Source: an uncultured Prevotella sp.
GTDB lineage: Bacteria; Bacteroidota; Bacteroidia; Bacteroidales; Bacteroidaceae
NCBI GenBank assembly: GCA_934219025.1
Contig: CAKQDG010000013.1
Location: forward strand, 1-35,198
Length of the DNA: 35,198 bases
Direction of reading: 5' to 3'
This document shows positions 23,142 to 30,940 of this stretch, piece by piece (position 1 is the stretch's first letter; each line of letters begins with the position of its first letter). The notes below the pieces were generated by a model. It searched no databases. It was not told the DNA's origin and saw nothing but the letters and a program-made list of their open reading frames with translations. Made by a program: the position numbers and the translations under genes.

Positions 23142-24668
23142 TCAGTGGATATTATCCTCAATCAGATTCTCGCCGGTCATGTCGGCAGGCTGCTCCAGTC
23201 CCATGATGTGGAGGATAGAAGGAGCCACATCGGCAAGGCGACCGTCTTTAACCGTTGCCGAGTTGTTGTCGGTAACGTAGATAAACGGAACAGGGTTCAG
23301 CGAGTGTGCCGTGTTCGGAGTGCCGTCAGGGTTGATGGCATTGTCGGCATTGCCGTGGTCGGCAATGATTATAGCCTCGTAGCCGTTGGCCTTGGCAGCC
23401 TCGATAACATCCTTCACGCAGTTGTCTACAGCGTGCACAGCCTTAGCGATGGCGTTGTAGATACCAGTGTGGCCCACCATGTCGCCGTTGGCAAAGTTCA
23501 CCACGATAAAGTCATACTCCTGGGTGTTGATAGCTCCCACGAGCTTGTCTTTCACCTCGTAGGCGCTCATCTCAGGCTTCAGGTCGTAAGTGGCAACCTT
23601 TGGCGAAGGCACGAGGATGCGGTCCTCACCCTCGTAAGGAGTCTCGCGTCCGCCGTTGAAGAAGAAAGTAACGTGGGCATATTTCTCAGTCTCAGCAGTG
23701 TGAAGCTGCTTCTTGCCCTGCTTGCTGAGATATTCGCCCAGCGTGTCCTGCACGTTCTCCTTCGGGAAGAGAATGTTCACGCCCTTGAACGAAGCATCAT
23801 ACGGAGTCATGCAGAAATACTGCAAATCCTTGATAGTGTGCATTCCCTCTTCCGGCATATCCTGCTGGGTGAGCACCTGTGTAAGTTCCTTTGCACGGTC
23901 GTTGCGGTAGTTGATGAAGATAACCACGTCGCCTTCCTGAATCGTGCCGTCCACATTGGCATTGCTGATAGGCTTCACAAACTCGTCGGTAACGTCGGCT
24001 GCATAGCTGTCCTGCATGGCCTTCACCATATCCGTAGCCTTTGTGCCCTTACCCTCAACGAGCAGGTCGTAAGCCTCCTTCACGCGGTTCCAGCGCTTGT
24101 CGCGGTCCATAGCATAGAAGCGTCCGATGATGCTTGCTATGTGTGCGCCGTTAGCCTCGCAGTGTGCCGTGAGGTCTTTTATGAAGCCCTCGCCGCTCTT
24201 CGGGTCGGTGTCGCGTCCGTCCATAAAGCAGTGAACAAAGGTGTTTGTGAGTCCGTATTCCTTTGAAATCTCGATAAACTTATACAGATGGTTGAGCGAA
24301 GAGTGAACGCCGCCCGTTGATGTGAGTCCCATCAAGTGCAACTTCTTTCCCGTCTCCTTGGCATAGGTAAAAGCCTTTACCACCTCAGGGTTCTTCAATA
24401 TAGAGCCGTCGGCACATGCACGGTTGATCTTCACCAAATCCTGGTAAACGATACGTCCGGCACCGATGTTCAGGTGGCCCACCTCAGAGTTACCCATCTG
24501 TCCCTCTGGCAGACCAACATCCTCGCCGCAAGCCATAAGCTGTGAGTGGGCGCTCACTGCCGTAAGATAGTCAAGATACGGAGTAGGGGTGTTGTAAATC
24601 ACATCACCCTTGCCATGTTTGCCGATACCCCATCCGTCGAGTATCATCAATAAAGCTTTCTTTGCCAT
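23142..24668 (-). CDS. gpmI: 2,3-bisphosphoglycerate-independent phosphoglycerate mutase
   Basis: A 508-residue glycolytic enzyme that interconverts 3- and 2-phosphoglycerate through a phosphoserine intermediate, using two Mn(II) ions. The first metal motif is LMILDGWGI (Asp11). The phosphorylated serine is Ser61 in [13 protein letters not shown]. Substrate and lid blocks include [30 protein letters not shown] and [12 protein letters not shown]. The C-terminal phosphatase-like domain carries [12 protein letters not shown] and [10 protein letters not shown]. Length and order match the family. The promoter at 24785-24816 is a perfect match with an approximately 115-nt leader. The gene is monocistronic between terminator and divergent promoters. 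Confidence 0.97.
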   Translation of the reverse strand: MAKKALLMILDGWGIGKHGKGDVIYNTPTPYLDYLTAVSAHSQLMACGEDVGLPEGQMGNSEVGHLNIGAGRIVYQDLVKINRACADGSILKNPEVVKAFTYAKETGKKLHLMGLTSTGGVHSSLNHLYKFIEISKEYGLTNTFVHCFMDGRDTDPKSGEGFIKDLTAHCEANGAHIASIIGRFYAMDRDKRWNRVKEAYDLLVEGKGTKATDMVKAMQDSYAADVTDEFVKPISNANVDGTIQEGDVVIFINYRNDRAKELTQVLTQQDMPEEGMHTIKDLQYFCMTPYDASFKGVNILFPKENVQDTLGEYLSKQGKKQLHTAETEKYAHVTFFFNGGRETPYEGEDRILVPSPKVATYDLKPEMSAYEVKDKLVGAINTQEYDFIVVNFANGDMVGHTGIYNAIAKAVHAVDNCVKDVIEAAKANGYEAIIIADHGNADNAINPDGTPNTAHSLNPVPFIYVTDNNSATVKDGRLADVAPSILHIMGLEQPADMTGENLIEDNIH

Positions 24669-24784
24669 GATAAATTTGTATTATATATGATTTATATCTT
24701 TCGTTATGCTACATTCCAGATGTGCCTGTGCCGGCACTATGCGTGTGCGGCGGGTATAAAAACGGGCTAATACCTTATTCCGTG

Positions 24785-24816
24785 CAAATTTACAACATTA
24801 TCCGTTATCCACCAAA
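24785..24816 (-). promoter_or_regulatory. Perfect promoter for gpmI
   Basis: On the minus strand TTTG (complement of 24813-24816), 20 bp, TAAATTTG (complement of 24785-24792). The leader from here to the ATG at 24668 contains a GTGCCGGCAC palindrome (24730-24739). Confidence 0.75.
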
Positions 24817-24905
24817 TTAGAATCCGTATATCCACAATTTGACATAAAATAGCTGTGTGTTCAAAAAAAAGTCTTTCATTTCTGTGATTGTCTTCATTTT
24901 ATTCG

Positions 24906-24913
24906 TATATTTG
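24906..24913 (+). promoter_or_regulatory. -7 box for the small secreted protein gene
   Basis: TATATTTG matches TAnnTTTG, 143 bp before the start at 25057, so the leader would be about 137 nt. No clear -33 TTTG at the expected spacing. The rest of the 24669-25056 gap shows nothing else beyond A/T-rich sequence. Confidence 0.55.
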
Positions 24914-25056
24914 TGGCATGACAATTAGCGTTTTCCGTTATAATGGGATTACGGTTCATGGTTGTCTGTCGGAAAGAAACTGTCATAAAAGCAAAACAGA
25001 CATTAGTACACATAAATTATATTAACACAAAAATTATCTTTTAAAAACACAAGAAC

Positions 25057-25611
25057 ATGAAAAAGTTATTGGTCATTATGGCTATGTTTGCAGCAACGGT
25101 TTCTGCAACAGCACAGCAAGTTAGAAAATTCTATTGGAAAGAAGGTGGATATTGGGTGAAAGTGGACCTGAACAAAAAGACTTTCCTTGCCGACGGATGC
25201 GGAACGGAAGACGAAAAGATCCAGAACTACAAGAAAAACGGAAACAAGGAGAGTTTCACCACTTCGAGCGGAGGAACCACCACCCATCACGTGTTTACAA
25301 AGAAAAGTGAAACCGATTATACTTACACCTATTGGTACACTCCAAGCGAGACAAAAGACAAGGCAACCGTTGAGGTAACCACCAAAGGCGGCTCAGCAGG
25401 TGGAGACGGCGTGAAAGGAAAAGCTGCCGACAAGGCTGCAAGTAAGGTTACCGGCAAAGCAGGCGGCGTGAAGGGACTGCTCAACAAGGGCAAGAGCCTG
25501 TTCAAGAAAGACAAGGGCAATGCCAACAATGGCAAGGCAGATTCCGGCAAGGGAACAAAAACAACCAAGAGCCAGCCGAAAGACGACATCATGAATGGTC
25601 CTGAGAAATAA
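25057..25611 (+). CDS. Secreted Lys/Gly-rich protein, function unknown
   Basis: A 184-residue protein with a clear signal peptide (MKKLLVIMAMFAATVSATAQ). The N-terminal mature half is polar and aromatic (VRKFYWKEGGYWVKVDLNKKTF, TDYTYTYWYTPSET) and looks beta-rich. From about residue 105 onward it is low complexity: KGGSAGGDGVKGKAADKAASKVTGKAGGVKGLLNKGKSLFKKDKG, then a Lys/Asn/Gly/Thr tail. The tail is strongly basic, which would suit binding to DNA, LPS or acidic polymers; that is inference. I do not recognise a family. It is monocistronic, between a -7 box and a very strong terminator. Confidence 0.75.
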   Translation: MKKLLVIMAMFAATVSATAQQVRKFYWKEGGYWVKVDLNKKTFLADGCGTEDEKIQNYKKNGNKESFTTSSGGTTTHHVFTKKSETDYTYTYWYTPSETKDKATVEVTTKGGSAGGDGVKGKAADKAASKVTGKAGGVKGLLNKGKSLFKKDKGNANNGKADSGKGTKTTKSQPKDDIMNGPEK

Positions 25612-25660
25612 GGAAAAGCAACTGGTATAAGGTGTTCCATATTCAGGATGACAAAAAAAT

Positions 25661-25711
25661 AAAACAGAAAAACTCCCGCGGCTTCTGTAACCGCGGGAGT
25701 TTTTCTGTTTT
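25661..25711. terminator. Very strong bidirectional terminator between convergent genes
   Basis: Perfect 21-bp arms (25661-25681 and 25691-25711) with a 9-nt loop. The core is CTCCCGCGG/CCGCGGGAG, flanked by A5 and T5 tracts on the two sides, so it works in both directions. It serves the secreted protein gene (+) and the LRR gene (-). Confidence 0.9.
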
Positions 25712-25779
25712 TATTTATTTATTGCTGTCCGCTAAATATTAAGATTGGACAATCAATTCTCTTTACGTTTAGCCTCATA

Positions 25780-28700
25780 TCATTTCACGCTCACTTTCAC
25801 GGTCTTCACCGAACCGTTGTCTTTCACGCGAACGATGTAAGTGCCGTTGGCAACAGGAACGATAGAAGTTCCGGCAGCTACATTGCAAATCATCTGTCCG
25901 TTTGCACTGTAGATTTCGGCAGCAGCACCTTCGGCTATCGACGTAACGATAGTGCCGTTGGATGCATACACCTTGGTGTCGGCAGCGTTCACGGCGTCTA
26001 TGCCTGTGGCAAGCTTGAACGAAGCGGCAACGGTAGAGATGCGCGAGATTTTGAACTCTGTGCCCTCGATGGCATTGCCGTTCACCGTAACCTTGTCGAG
26101 CACATAGCCCGCATCCGGTGTTGCAACGAGAGTGATAGGAGAGTTGCGCTTCACCTTGTCGCCCGACTGAATGTCGTTTCCTTCATTGTCCTTCAGGGCG
26201 ATAGAGCCATTCTCCGTCTTGCTGATGTAAATCCATGTCAGGTCGCAGCCAGAGCCATTGCCCTTCATGCTCACGGTCCATCCCTTGTCTGAGGCGATAG
26301 AGGTGTCAGAACCGGCAGCATCGTTAGGTGTTTCCTCCGTGCCGGTGAGCACAGTAAGTGAAGCCCCCTTTAATGCTTCCTGCTCGTCTTTTGTGAGAGT
26401 AGGATAATTAGGCAGATCCTTGTAGAACTGGTTAAGGTCGCAAGCCGTCATGTTGTTTCCTCCGCAGTTCACCTGGCGCAGTTCTTTCAGCTGGCTCAGG
26501 TCGAGAATCTGTATAGAGTTGTCGTTGAACGACAGGATGCGCATATCCTTGTTGTTGTCAAGGTTCAGGTCGGTCAGTTTGTTGTTGCCGGCGCCAAGCT
26601 CCTGCAACTTAGTGTTCTTGGTTACATCGATAGAAGTCAGCTTGTTGTTAGCCACGTCAAGGTTTACAAGCTCCGGCAGGTTGCCCACGCTGATTGCAGA
26701 CAAGTCGTTGTTGTTCACAATCACCTCTTGCAACTTAGGATTGTTGGTAAAGTCGATAGCCGTAAGCTTGTTCACGCGGGCATTGACCGCCTCCAGTTCC
26801 GTGTTCTTCGACAGGTCGAGTTGAGTCAGTTCGTTGCCGTAGCAGAGCAGTTCAATAAGTTTTGTGTTCTTTGCAACGTCGAGCTGAGTCAGTTCGCAGT
26901 AAGAGCAGTCGAGAGAGAGCAGACCGCTTTGGTTGCTCACGTCGAGAGTCTTGATCGGGTTCATATATAGGTTGAGCTGAATGAGCTGGTCGTTGCCCGT
27001 AAGGTCGATGCTTGACACCTGGTTGTCCCAAGCGCCGATAATCTGTCCGTATTCGCCGAAGCTCTCAAGGTTCAGGGCGTCCACGTCGCCGTAGATGGTA
27101 ATGGTGGATTCCGTTGCAGTAGCGTCTGTAGGAGTAGCGGCAGTACCGTCGATACGGGTTAGCTTGGTGTCAGACAGCTCATATTCCATCTTAGCACCGT
27201 TACCCCAGTCCACCTGCACGTTTTTCTCGGCATCCTTCACTACCGCCATCTGGAACGACAAGCTCTGTCCGATAGGAGCGGTGAACGAAATTTTGCGAGA
27301 TTCTGTGCGGAACACCGGTTTGATGGTAGCCTCGCCGTTCACAGTGAACCACTCCTCGTTTATCTTTTCGCCATTTACGATAACACCGTCGTAAACATAG
27401 CCCTCTGCAGGAGTAGGAGTGATGTGGATGGCAACGCCCGACTTGGCAGAATTTGTAATGTCGGCCAGTTGCTGGTAGTATTCACCGCTCCACTGCGAAA
27501 CGGTGAACGTACCGCCTGTGGTGGAGTATTTAGTGAAAGTAAATGTCTGGTCGGCTTTCATTCCGCCATACTCTCCTGTCACGGTAACCGTCTCGCCGGT
27601 GTTTGTGGCATCAACCGTTACAGGCACAGCCTCGTTCTGAGCGGTTCCGTCGCCAGTCACGTCAATCTTCCAGTGCAAGTCCTGCGAAGTGGGGTAGCTC
27701 GTGTCGGCAGTCTCGCCGTTAGAGCCGGCAATATACAGGTAGCTTCCGTATTCGCTCTTAGCCTCAGGTATAGTGCGTAGCGTGAAGTTCATGGAATTGC
27801 CCGTCATGTTCTTGTTGTTGCGGATGTCAACAAGGTTGAGATTGCCTGTCGGGTAAACGTAGTTGAAGTAGAAATAAGAGCACTTGGTGTTGCTTGCGCG
27901 GAACTCCTTCAGGAACTCCTGGCTCTCAAGGTTGATGTTCCGGATGTCAGTATTGCTGATGTTGATGCTCTTCAAACTTCTCAGCCCGTCGATGTCAAGC
28001 TTTGAGAGCTTCGTGCCGTTCACCGAGAGATAAGATATGCTCTTGTTGTTCGACAAATCCAGCTTTGTGATGTTTGTGCTGTCGCAGTTCAGAGTGAGCA
28101 GTTCCGGACAGTTTGCAACATTCAGCGAAGTGAGGTTGTTGTTGCCGCAGAATAGGCTCTCGAGCTTTGTGAACTTTGTAACGTCGAGGTCGGAGAGATA
28201 GTTGTGGCTCACCGACAGTGTGCCGAGGTTCGGATAATTTCCCTCTTCAAGTTCGAGCAGAGCATTGTGCGAGAGATTCAGTGTGCGCAAGTTGGGCAAC
28301 GTGCGCGAATAGAAGTGCATCACGTAGCAGTTGTTCATGCTGATATACTTGATATTCTCGTTGTTGTCTGCAAACACGGCAGTGGTGAACTCCGGGTTGT
28401 TGTCGCAGTAGAAATACTGTAGAGCAGTGAAAGCCATGAGATTCATGGTGATAAAGTTTTCGCCGTTGTCAGAAACGTTCAGTTCTGTCAGCGTTGCGGC
28501 AGCATCGTCGATGTTGAAGTTGTGACTGTCGAGCAGATTGCCCTTCAGGTTGAGCTTCTGCAGCTGAGTCAGTCCCGTTCCGTTAAACGATGAAATCTTG
28601 TTGCTCTTGAGGTCGAGCTCCTTTAGAGCAGGCATCGGATCGAATTTGAAAGTTGCGATTTCGTTGTTTTCCAGATCGAGCTTCTGCAGTTTAGACTGTC

Positions 28701-29022
28701 CGGCAAGAGTGATTTTCGTGATGCCTGCATCTCTGAGTTCCATGCTCACCATGTTTCCCTTGATGGTGATGGTGGAACCTTTGATTTCGGCGTTGATACG
28801 TCTGAAGTATCCGTAGTCATTGGGGTTGATGTTGTAGATTTTCTCCTCGCCGTCGCCCCAGTCTACAGTAAACGCCTCGTCGGTTGAAGACGTGTAGGCA
28901 TCCAGTGTTACGCTTGTGCCCACAGCCTTCGAGGTGGTAATCGTTATGGTGTTGCTGTCGGCAGCAAAAGCTGTTGCCATTTGTGCCACCATCACGAACA
29001 AAAGTAGAAAGTACTTTTTCAT
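25780..29022 (-). CDS. Large leucine-rich-repeat surface protein with T9SS sorting tail
   Basis: A 1080-residue exported protein. The start at 29022 is chosen over an upstream in-frame ATG (29214) because it gives a signal peptide (MKKYFLLLFVMVAQMATAFA) and leaves the promoter and leader upstream. Two similar modules follow. Module 1 has a VDWGDG motif (53-58) and LRRs from about 100 to 400. Module 2 has VDWGNG (604-609) and LRRs from about 665 to 860. LRR units of about 21 residues read like LTQLDLSKNTELEAVNARVNK. InlB-B-like segments (GYVYDGVIVNGEKI at 541; GYVLDKVTVNGNAI at 972) follow each LRR region. Residues 1010-1080 form a type A C-terminal domain (VYASNGTIV..., NGTYIVRVKDNGSVKTVKVSVK) for type IX secretion and surface attachment. 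Likely roles are adhesion or glycan/protein binding; which is unknown. Confidence 0.88.
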   Translation of the reverse strand: MKKYFLLLFVMVAQMATAFAADSNTITITTSKAVGTSVTLDAYTSSTDEAFTVDWGDGEEKIYNINPNDYGYFRRINAEIKGSTITIKGNMVSMELRDAGITKITLAGQSKLQKLDLENNEIATFKFDPMPALKELDLKSNKISSFNGTGLTQLQKLNLKGNLLDSHNFNIDDAAATLTELNVSDNGENFITMNLMAFTALQYFYCDNNPEFTTAVFADNNENIKYISMNNCYVMHFYSRTLPNLRTLNLSHNALLELEEGNYPNLGTLSVSHNYLSDLDVTKFTKLESLFCGNNNLTSLNVANCPELLTLNCDSTNITKLDLSNNKSISYLSVNGTKLSKLDIDGLRSLKSINISNTDIRNINLESQEFLKEFRASNTKCSYFYFNYVYPTGNLNLVDIRNNKNMTGNSMNFTLRTIPEAKSEYGSYLYIAGSNGETADTSYPTSQDLHWKIDVTGDGTAQNEAVPVTVDATNTGETVTVTGEYGGMKADQTFTFTKYSTTGGTFTVSQWSGEYYQQLADITNSAKSGVAIHITPTPAEGYVYDGVIVNGEKINEEWFTVNGEATIKPVFRTESRKISFTAPIGQSLSFQMAVVKDAEKNVQVDWGNGAKMEYELSDTKLTRIDGTAATPTDATATESTITIYGDVDALNLESFGEYGQIIGAWDNQVSSIDLTGNDQLIQLNLYMNPIKTLDVSNQSGLLSLDCSYCELTQLDVAKNTKLIELLCYGNELTQLDLSKNTELEAVNARVNKLTAIDFTNNPKLQEVIVNNNDLSAISVGNLPELVNLDVANNKLTSIDVTKNTKLQELGAGNNKLTDLNLDNNKDMRILSFNDNSIQILDLSQLKELRQVNCGGNNMTACDLNQFYKDLPNYPTLTKDEQEALKGASLTVLTGTEETPNDAAGSDTSIASDKGWTVSMKGNGSGCDLTWIYISKTENGSIALKDNEGNDIQSGDKVKRNSPITLVATPDAGYVLDKVTVNGNAIEGTEFKISRISTVAASFKLATGIDAVNAADTKVYASNGTIVTSIAEGAAAEIYSANGQMICNVAAGTSIVPVANGTYIVRVKDNGSVKTVKVSVK

Positions 29023-29048
29023 AACTGTAAGTGTGTTATTATAGTTTT

Positions 29049-29153
29049 GCGACATCTTATCCTGTTTCTCTCTATAATGATGATACCATTGAAATATCGA
29101 AAGCCACAATAAGATAGCTGTTCTTGTGGAGATTTGAGCAAACCAGATGTCGC
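29049..29153 (-). promoter_or_regulatory. Structured 5' leader of the LRR gene
   Basis: The leader between promoter and start contains a perfect 9-bp long-range pair, GCGACATCT with AGATGTCGC (29145-29153 and 29049-29057), closing a domain of about 105 nt. Inside is a CCACAA/TTGTGG hairpin (29104-29129). The shape suggests a cis-acting RNA element. It does not resemble a riboswitch I can name. Confidence 0.4.
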
Positions 29154-29184
29154 ATAAAAGTAAGCCAAATCCCCTTTTGTGCGA

Positions 29185-29215
29185 CAAAGTTAAGGATAAA
29201 ATCCGATATTGCAAT
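29185..29215 (-). promoter_or_regulatory. Promoter of the LRR gene
   Basis: TAACTTTG (complement of 29185-29192) is a perfect -7 box. ATTG (complement of 29212-29215) lies 19 bp upstream, one base off TTTG. The leader is about 157 nt. Confidence 0.7.
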
Positions 29216-29319
29216 ACTATATATTTAATATGTGAATGTTTTTCTTGAATTTTGCGCTTCCGTATGCTGATGTGTTCCCTATTGGTAACATCCGCTGTTT
29301 CTGAAGCGCCTGTAAATAA

Positions 29320-29349
29320 AAAAACAAGAAAAAAGTTTTTCTTGTTTTT
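29320..29349 (-). terminator. A/T hairpin, possible terminator of the suf operon
   Basis: A 14-bp perfect inverted repeat, AAAAACAAGAAAAA (29320-29333) with TTTTTCTTGTTTTT (29336-29349), 2-nt loop. Read leftward it is followed by TTATTT. It lies 149 bp past the sufS stop. Low G/C makes its strength uncertain. Confidence 0.5.
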
Positions 29350-29437
29350 ACCCTCACACCCTCACCTTTAGCCCCGAAATGCCCTGCCAATCGCTGTTTG
29401 CGGTGGTGAGGGTAATGGTGAGGGGTGGTGAGGGTAA
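29348..29437. repeat. Inverted CCCTCAC / GTGAGGG repeat between sufS and the LRR gene
   Basis: TTACCCTCACACCCTCACC (29348-29366) is complementary to GGTGAGGGGTGGTGAGGGTA (29417-29436) with small bulges. A third GGTGAGGGTAA copy lies at 29405-29415. The C-rich and G-rich arms enclose about 50 bp. It touches the A/T hairpin on the left. It has no ORF. Several GGG runs are close together on the plus strand. Confidence 0.6.
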
Positions 29438-29497
29438 ATATGAAAAAGTGAGAGTGTGAGAGATAATAATATATCAGGATTTCTGGTTTGTATATTG

Positions 29498-30712
29498 TCA
29501 GAACATCTGGCTCACGCGCTTGATGCCTTCAACCAGCGTGTCGATTTCTTCCTTTGTGTTGTAGAGGGCGAAGGATGCGCGCACCGTGCCCTGGATGCCA
29601 AGACGAATCATCAGCGGCTGGGCGCAGTGGTGACCTGTGCGCACGGCAATGCCGAGGCGGTCGAGCAGTGTGCCCATGTCGAGGTGATGGATGTTGCCCA
29701 CGAGAAACGACACCACGGCGTCCTTTTCCTTTGCCTCGCCGAAGATGCGCATGCCGTCAATCTCCTTCATGCGTTGCATGGCATAATCCGTAAGCTCCTT
29801 TTCGTGGGCATGGATGTTGTCCATGCCGAGCTGCTGCATATAGTTGATGGCAGTGGCAAGACCATGAGTAGCCACATAGTCGGGAGTGCCGGCCTCAAAC
29901 TTGAACGGCAGTTTTTCGAACACCGTCTTTTCGAAGCTCACGCTTTCAATCATCTCGCCTCCGCCCTGATACGGCGGCAGACGGTCGAGCCAGTCCTCCT
30001 TGCCGTAGAGCACTCCCACGCCCGTGGGACCATACATCTTATGACCGCTGAAGGCGAGGAAATCACAATCCAAATCCTGCACGTCCACCTTGAAATGCGG
30101 AGTGCTCTGTGCGCCGTCGAGCATAAACGGCACACCGTGTTCATGGGCGATGCGAATCATCTGCTTCACGGGATTGATTGTGCCGAGCACGTTGCTCACG
30201 TGTGCCACGCTGACAATCTTGGTTCTGTCGGTAAACAGTTTCTCGTATTCGTCCATAAGGATTTCGCCCTTGTCGCTCATCGGGATAACGCGGATGCAGA
30301 TACCCTTCTTTGCAGCCTGTAGCTGCCAAGGCACGATGTTGGAATGATGTTCCATTGTGGACACGATAACCTCGTCGCCCTCCTTCATAAACTCGTCGGA
30401 GAACGAAGACACGACAAGGTTCAGAGCCTCTGTCGTGCCACGGGTGAAGATTACCTCGTTGGTAGATTTGGCGTTGATAAACGAGCGCACTGTTTCGCGA
30501 GCCGCCTCGTGCAGGTCGGTGGCCTGCTGCGAGAGATAGTGCACGCCGCGGTGCACGTTGGCGTTTACGTTGAGATATTCCTGGCGCATGGCGTCGAGCA
30601 CGCAGAGCGGCTTTTGCGTGGTGGCAGCGTTGTCGAGGTAGACGAGCGGCTTGCCGTAGACCTCGCGGCTGAGGATGGGGAAGTCCTGACGGACTTTTTC
30701 TATGTTGTACAT
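29498..30712 (-). CDS. sufS: Cysteine desulfurase SufS
   Basis: A 404-residue class V PLP enzyme that takes sulfur from cysteine for Fe-S cluster assembly. The PLP lysine is Lys225 in FSGHKMYGPTGVGVLYG. The persulfide cysteine is Cys363 in RTGHHCAQPLM, the short loop that marks SufS (group II) rather than IscS. Other anchors are YLDNAATTQKP, TMEHHSNIVPWQ (the His stacking on PLP) and VSNVLGTINPV. It is the last gene of the sufB-C-D-S set; no sufE or sufU is next to it, so the sulfur acceptor must be encoded elsewhere. A 228-bp junction with a repeat array and palindrome separates it from sufD. Confidence 0.96.
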   Translation of the reverse strand: MYNIEKVRQDFPILSREVYGKPLVYLDNAATTQKPLCVLDAMRQEYLNVNANVHRGVHYLSQQATDLHEAARETVRSFINAKSTNEVIFTRGTTEALNLVVSSFSDEFMKEGDEVIVSTMEHHSNIVPWQLQAAKKGICIRVIPMSDKGEILMDEYEKLFTDRTKIVSVAHVSNVLGTINPVKQMIRIAHEHGVPFMLDGAQSTPHFKVDVQDLDCDFLAFSGHKMYGPTGVGVLYGKEDWLDRLPPYQGGGEMIESVSFEKTVFEKLPFKFEAGTPDYVATHGLATAINYMQQLGMDNIHAHEKELTDYAMQRMKEIDGMRIFGEAKEKDAVVSFLVGNIHHLDMGTLLDRLGIAVRTGHHCAQPLMIRLGIQGTVRASFALYNTKEEIDTLVEGIKRVSQMF

Positions 30713-30720
30713 ATTGTTAT

Positions 30721-30882
30721 GGGACTTATTGGACTAATAGGACTAATGGGAGTTCTGGGAGAACTGAGAGAGCTGGGAGAGCTGGGAGTTCTGGGAGAAC
30801 TGGGAGAGCTGGGAGAGCTGGGAGTTCTGGGAGAGCTGGGAGAGCTGGGAGTTCTGGGAGAACTATGAGAACTTTGAGAGCC
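30721..30882 (-). repeat. 18-unit 9-bp array between sufD and sufS
   Basis: 162 bp in strict 9-bp register on the plus strand: GGGACTTAT, TGGACTAAT, AGGACTAAT, then variants GGGAGTTCT, GGGAGAACT and GGGAGAGCT in a partly regular order, ending ATGAGAACT and TTGAGAGCC. Neighbouring units such as AGTTCT-GGG-AGAACT can form short hairpins. Translating the plus strand gives only Gly-Glu-Leu/Gly-Val-Leu repeats. Confidence 0.85.
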
Positions 30883-30899
30883 CCAGTGTAATCAGATTG

Positions 30900-30931
30900 C
30901 CCTCCCCTTGGGGAGGGTTAGGGAGGGGCTG
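30900..30931. repeat. GC palindrome element downstream of sufD
   Basis: CCCTCCCCTTGGGGAGGG (30900-30917) is a perfect 18-bp palindrome, followed by TTAGGGAGGGGCTG. It lies 23 bp past the sufD stop. The same core, with the adjoining GTAATCAGA, recurs at 33141-33182. Confidence 0.85.
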
Positions 30932-30940
30932 TCGTGTGTT

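Noticed and set aside
29023..29214. N-terminal extension of the LRR protein up to 29214.
   Set aside because: It would bury the signal peptide at residue 65 and run over the -7 box at 29185-29192 and the structured leader.
30344..30868. A rightward frame giving long Gly-Leu/Gly-Glu-Leu repeats antisense to sufS and its upstream junction.
   Set aside because: Its C-terminal repeats are just the 9-bp array read as codons, and the rest is antisense to the well-supported sufS. No start signals or protein-like composition.
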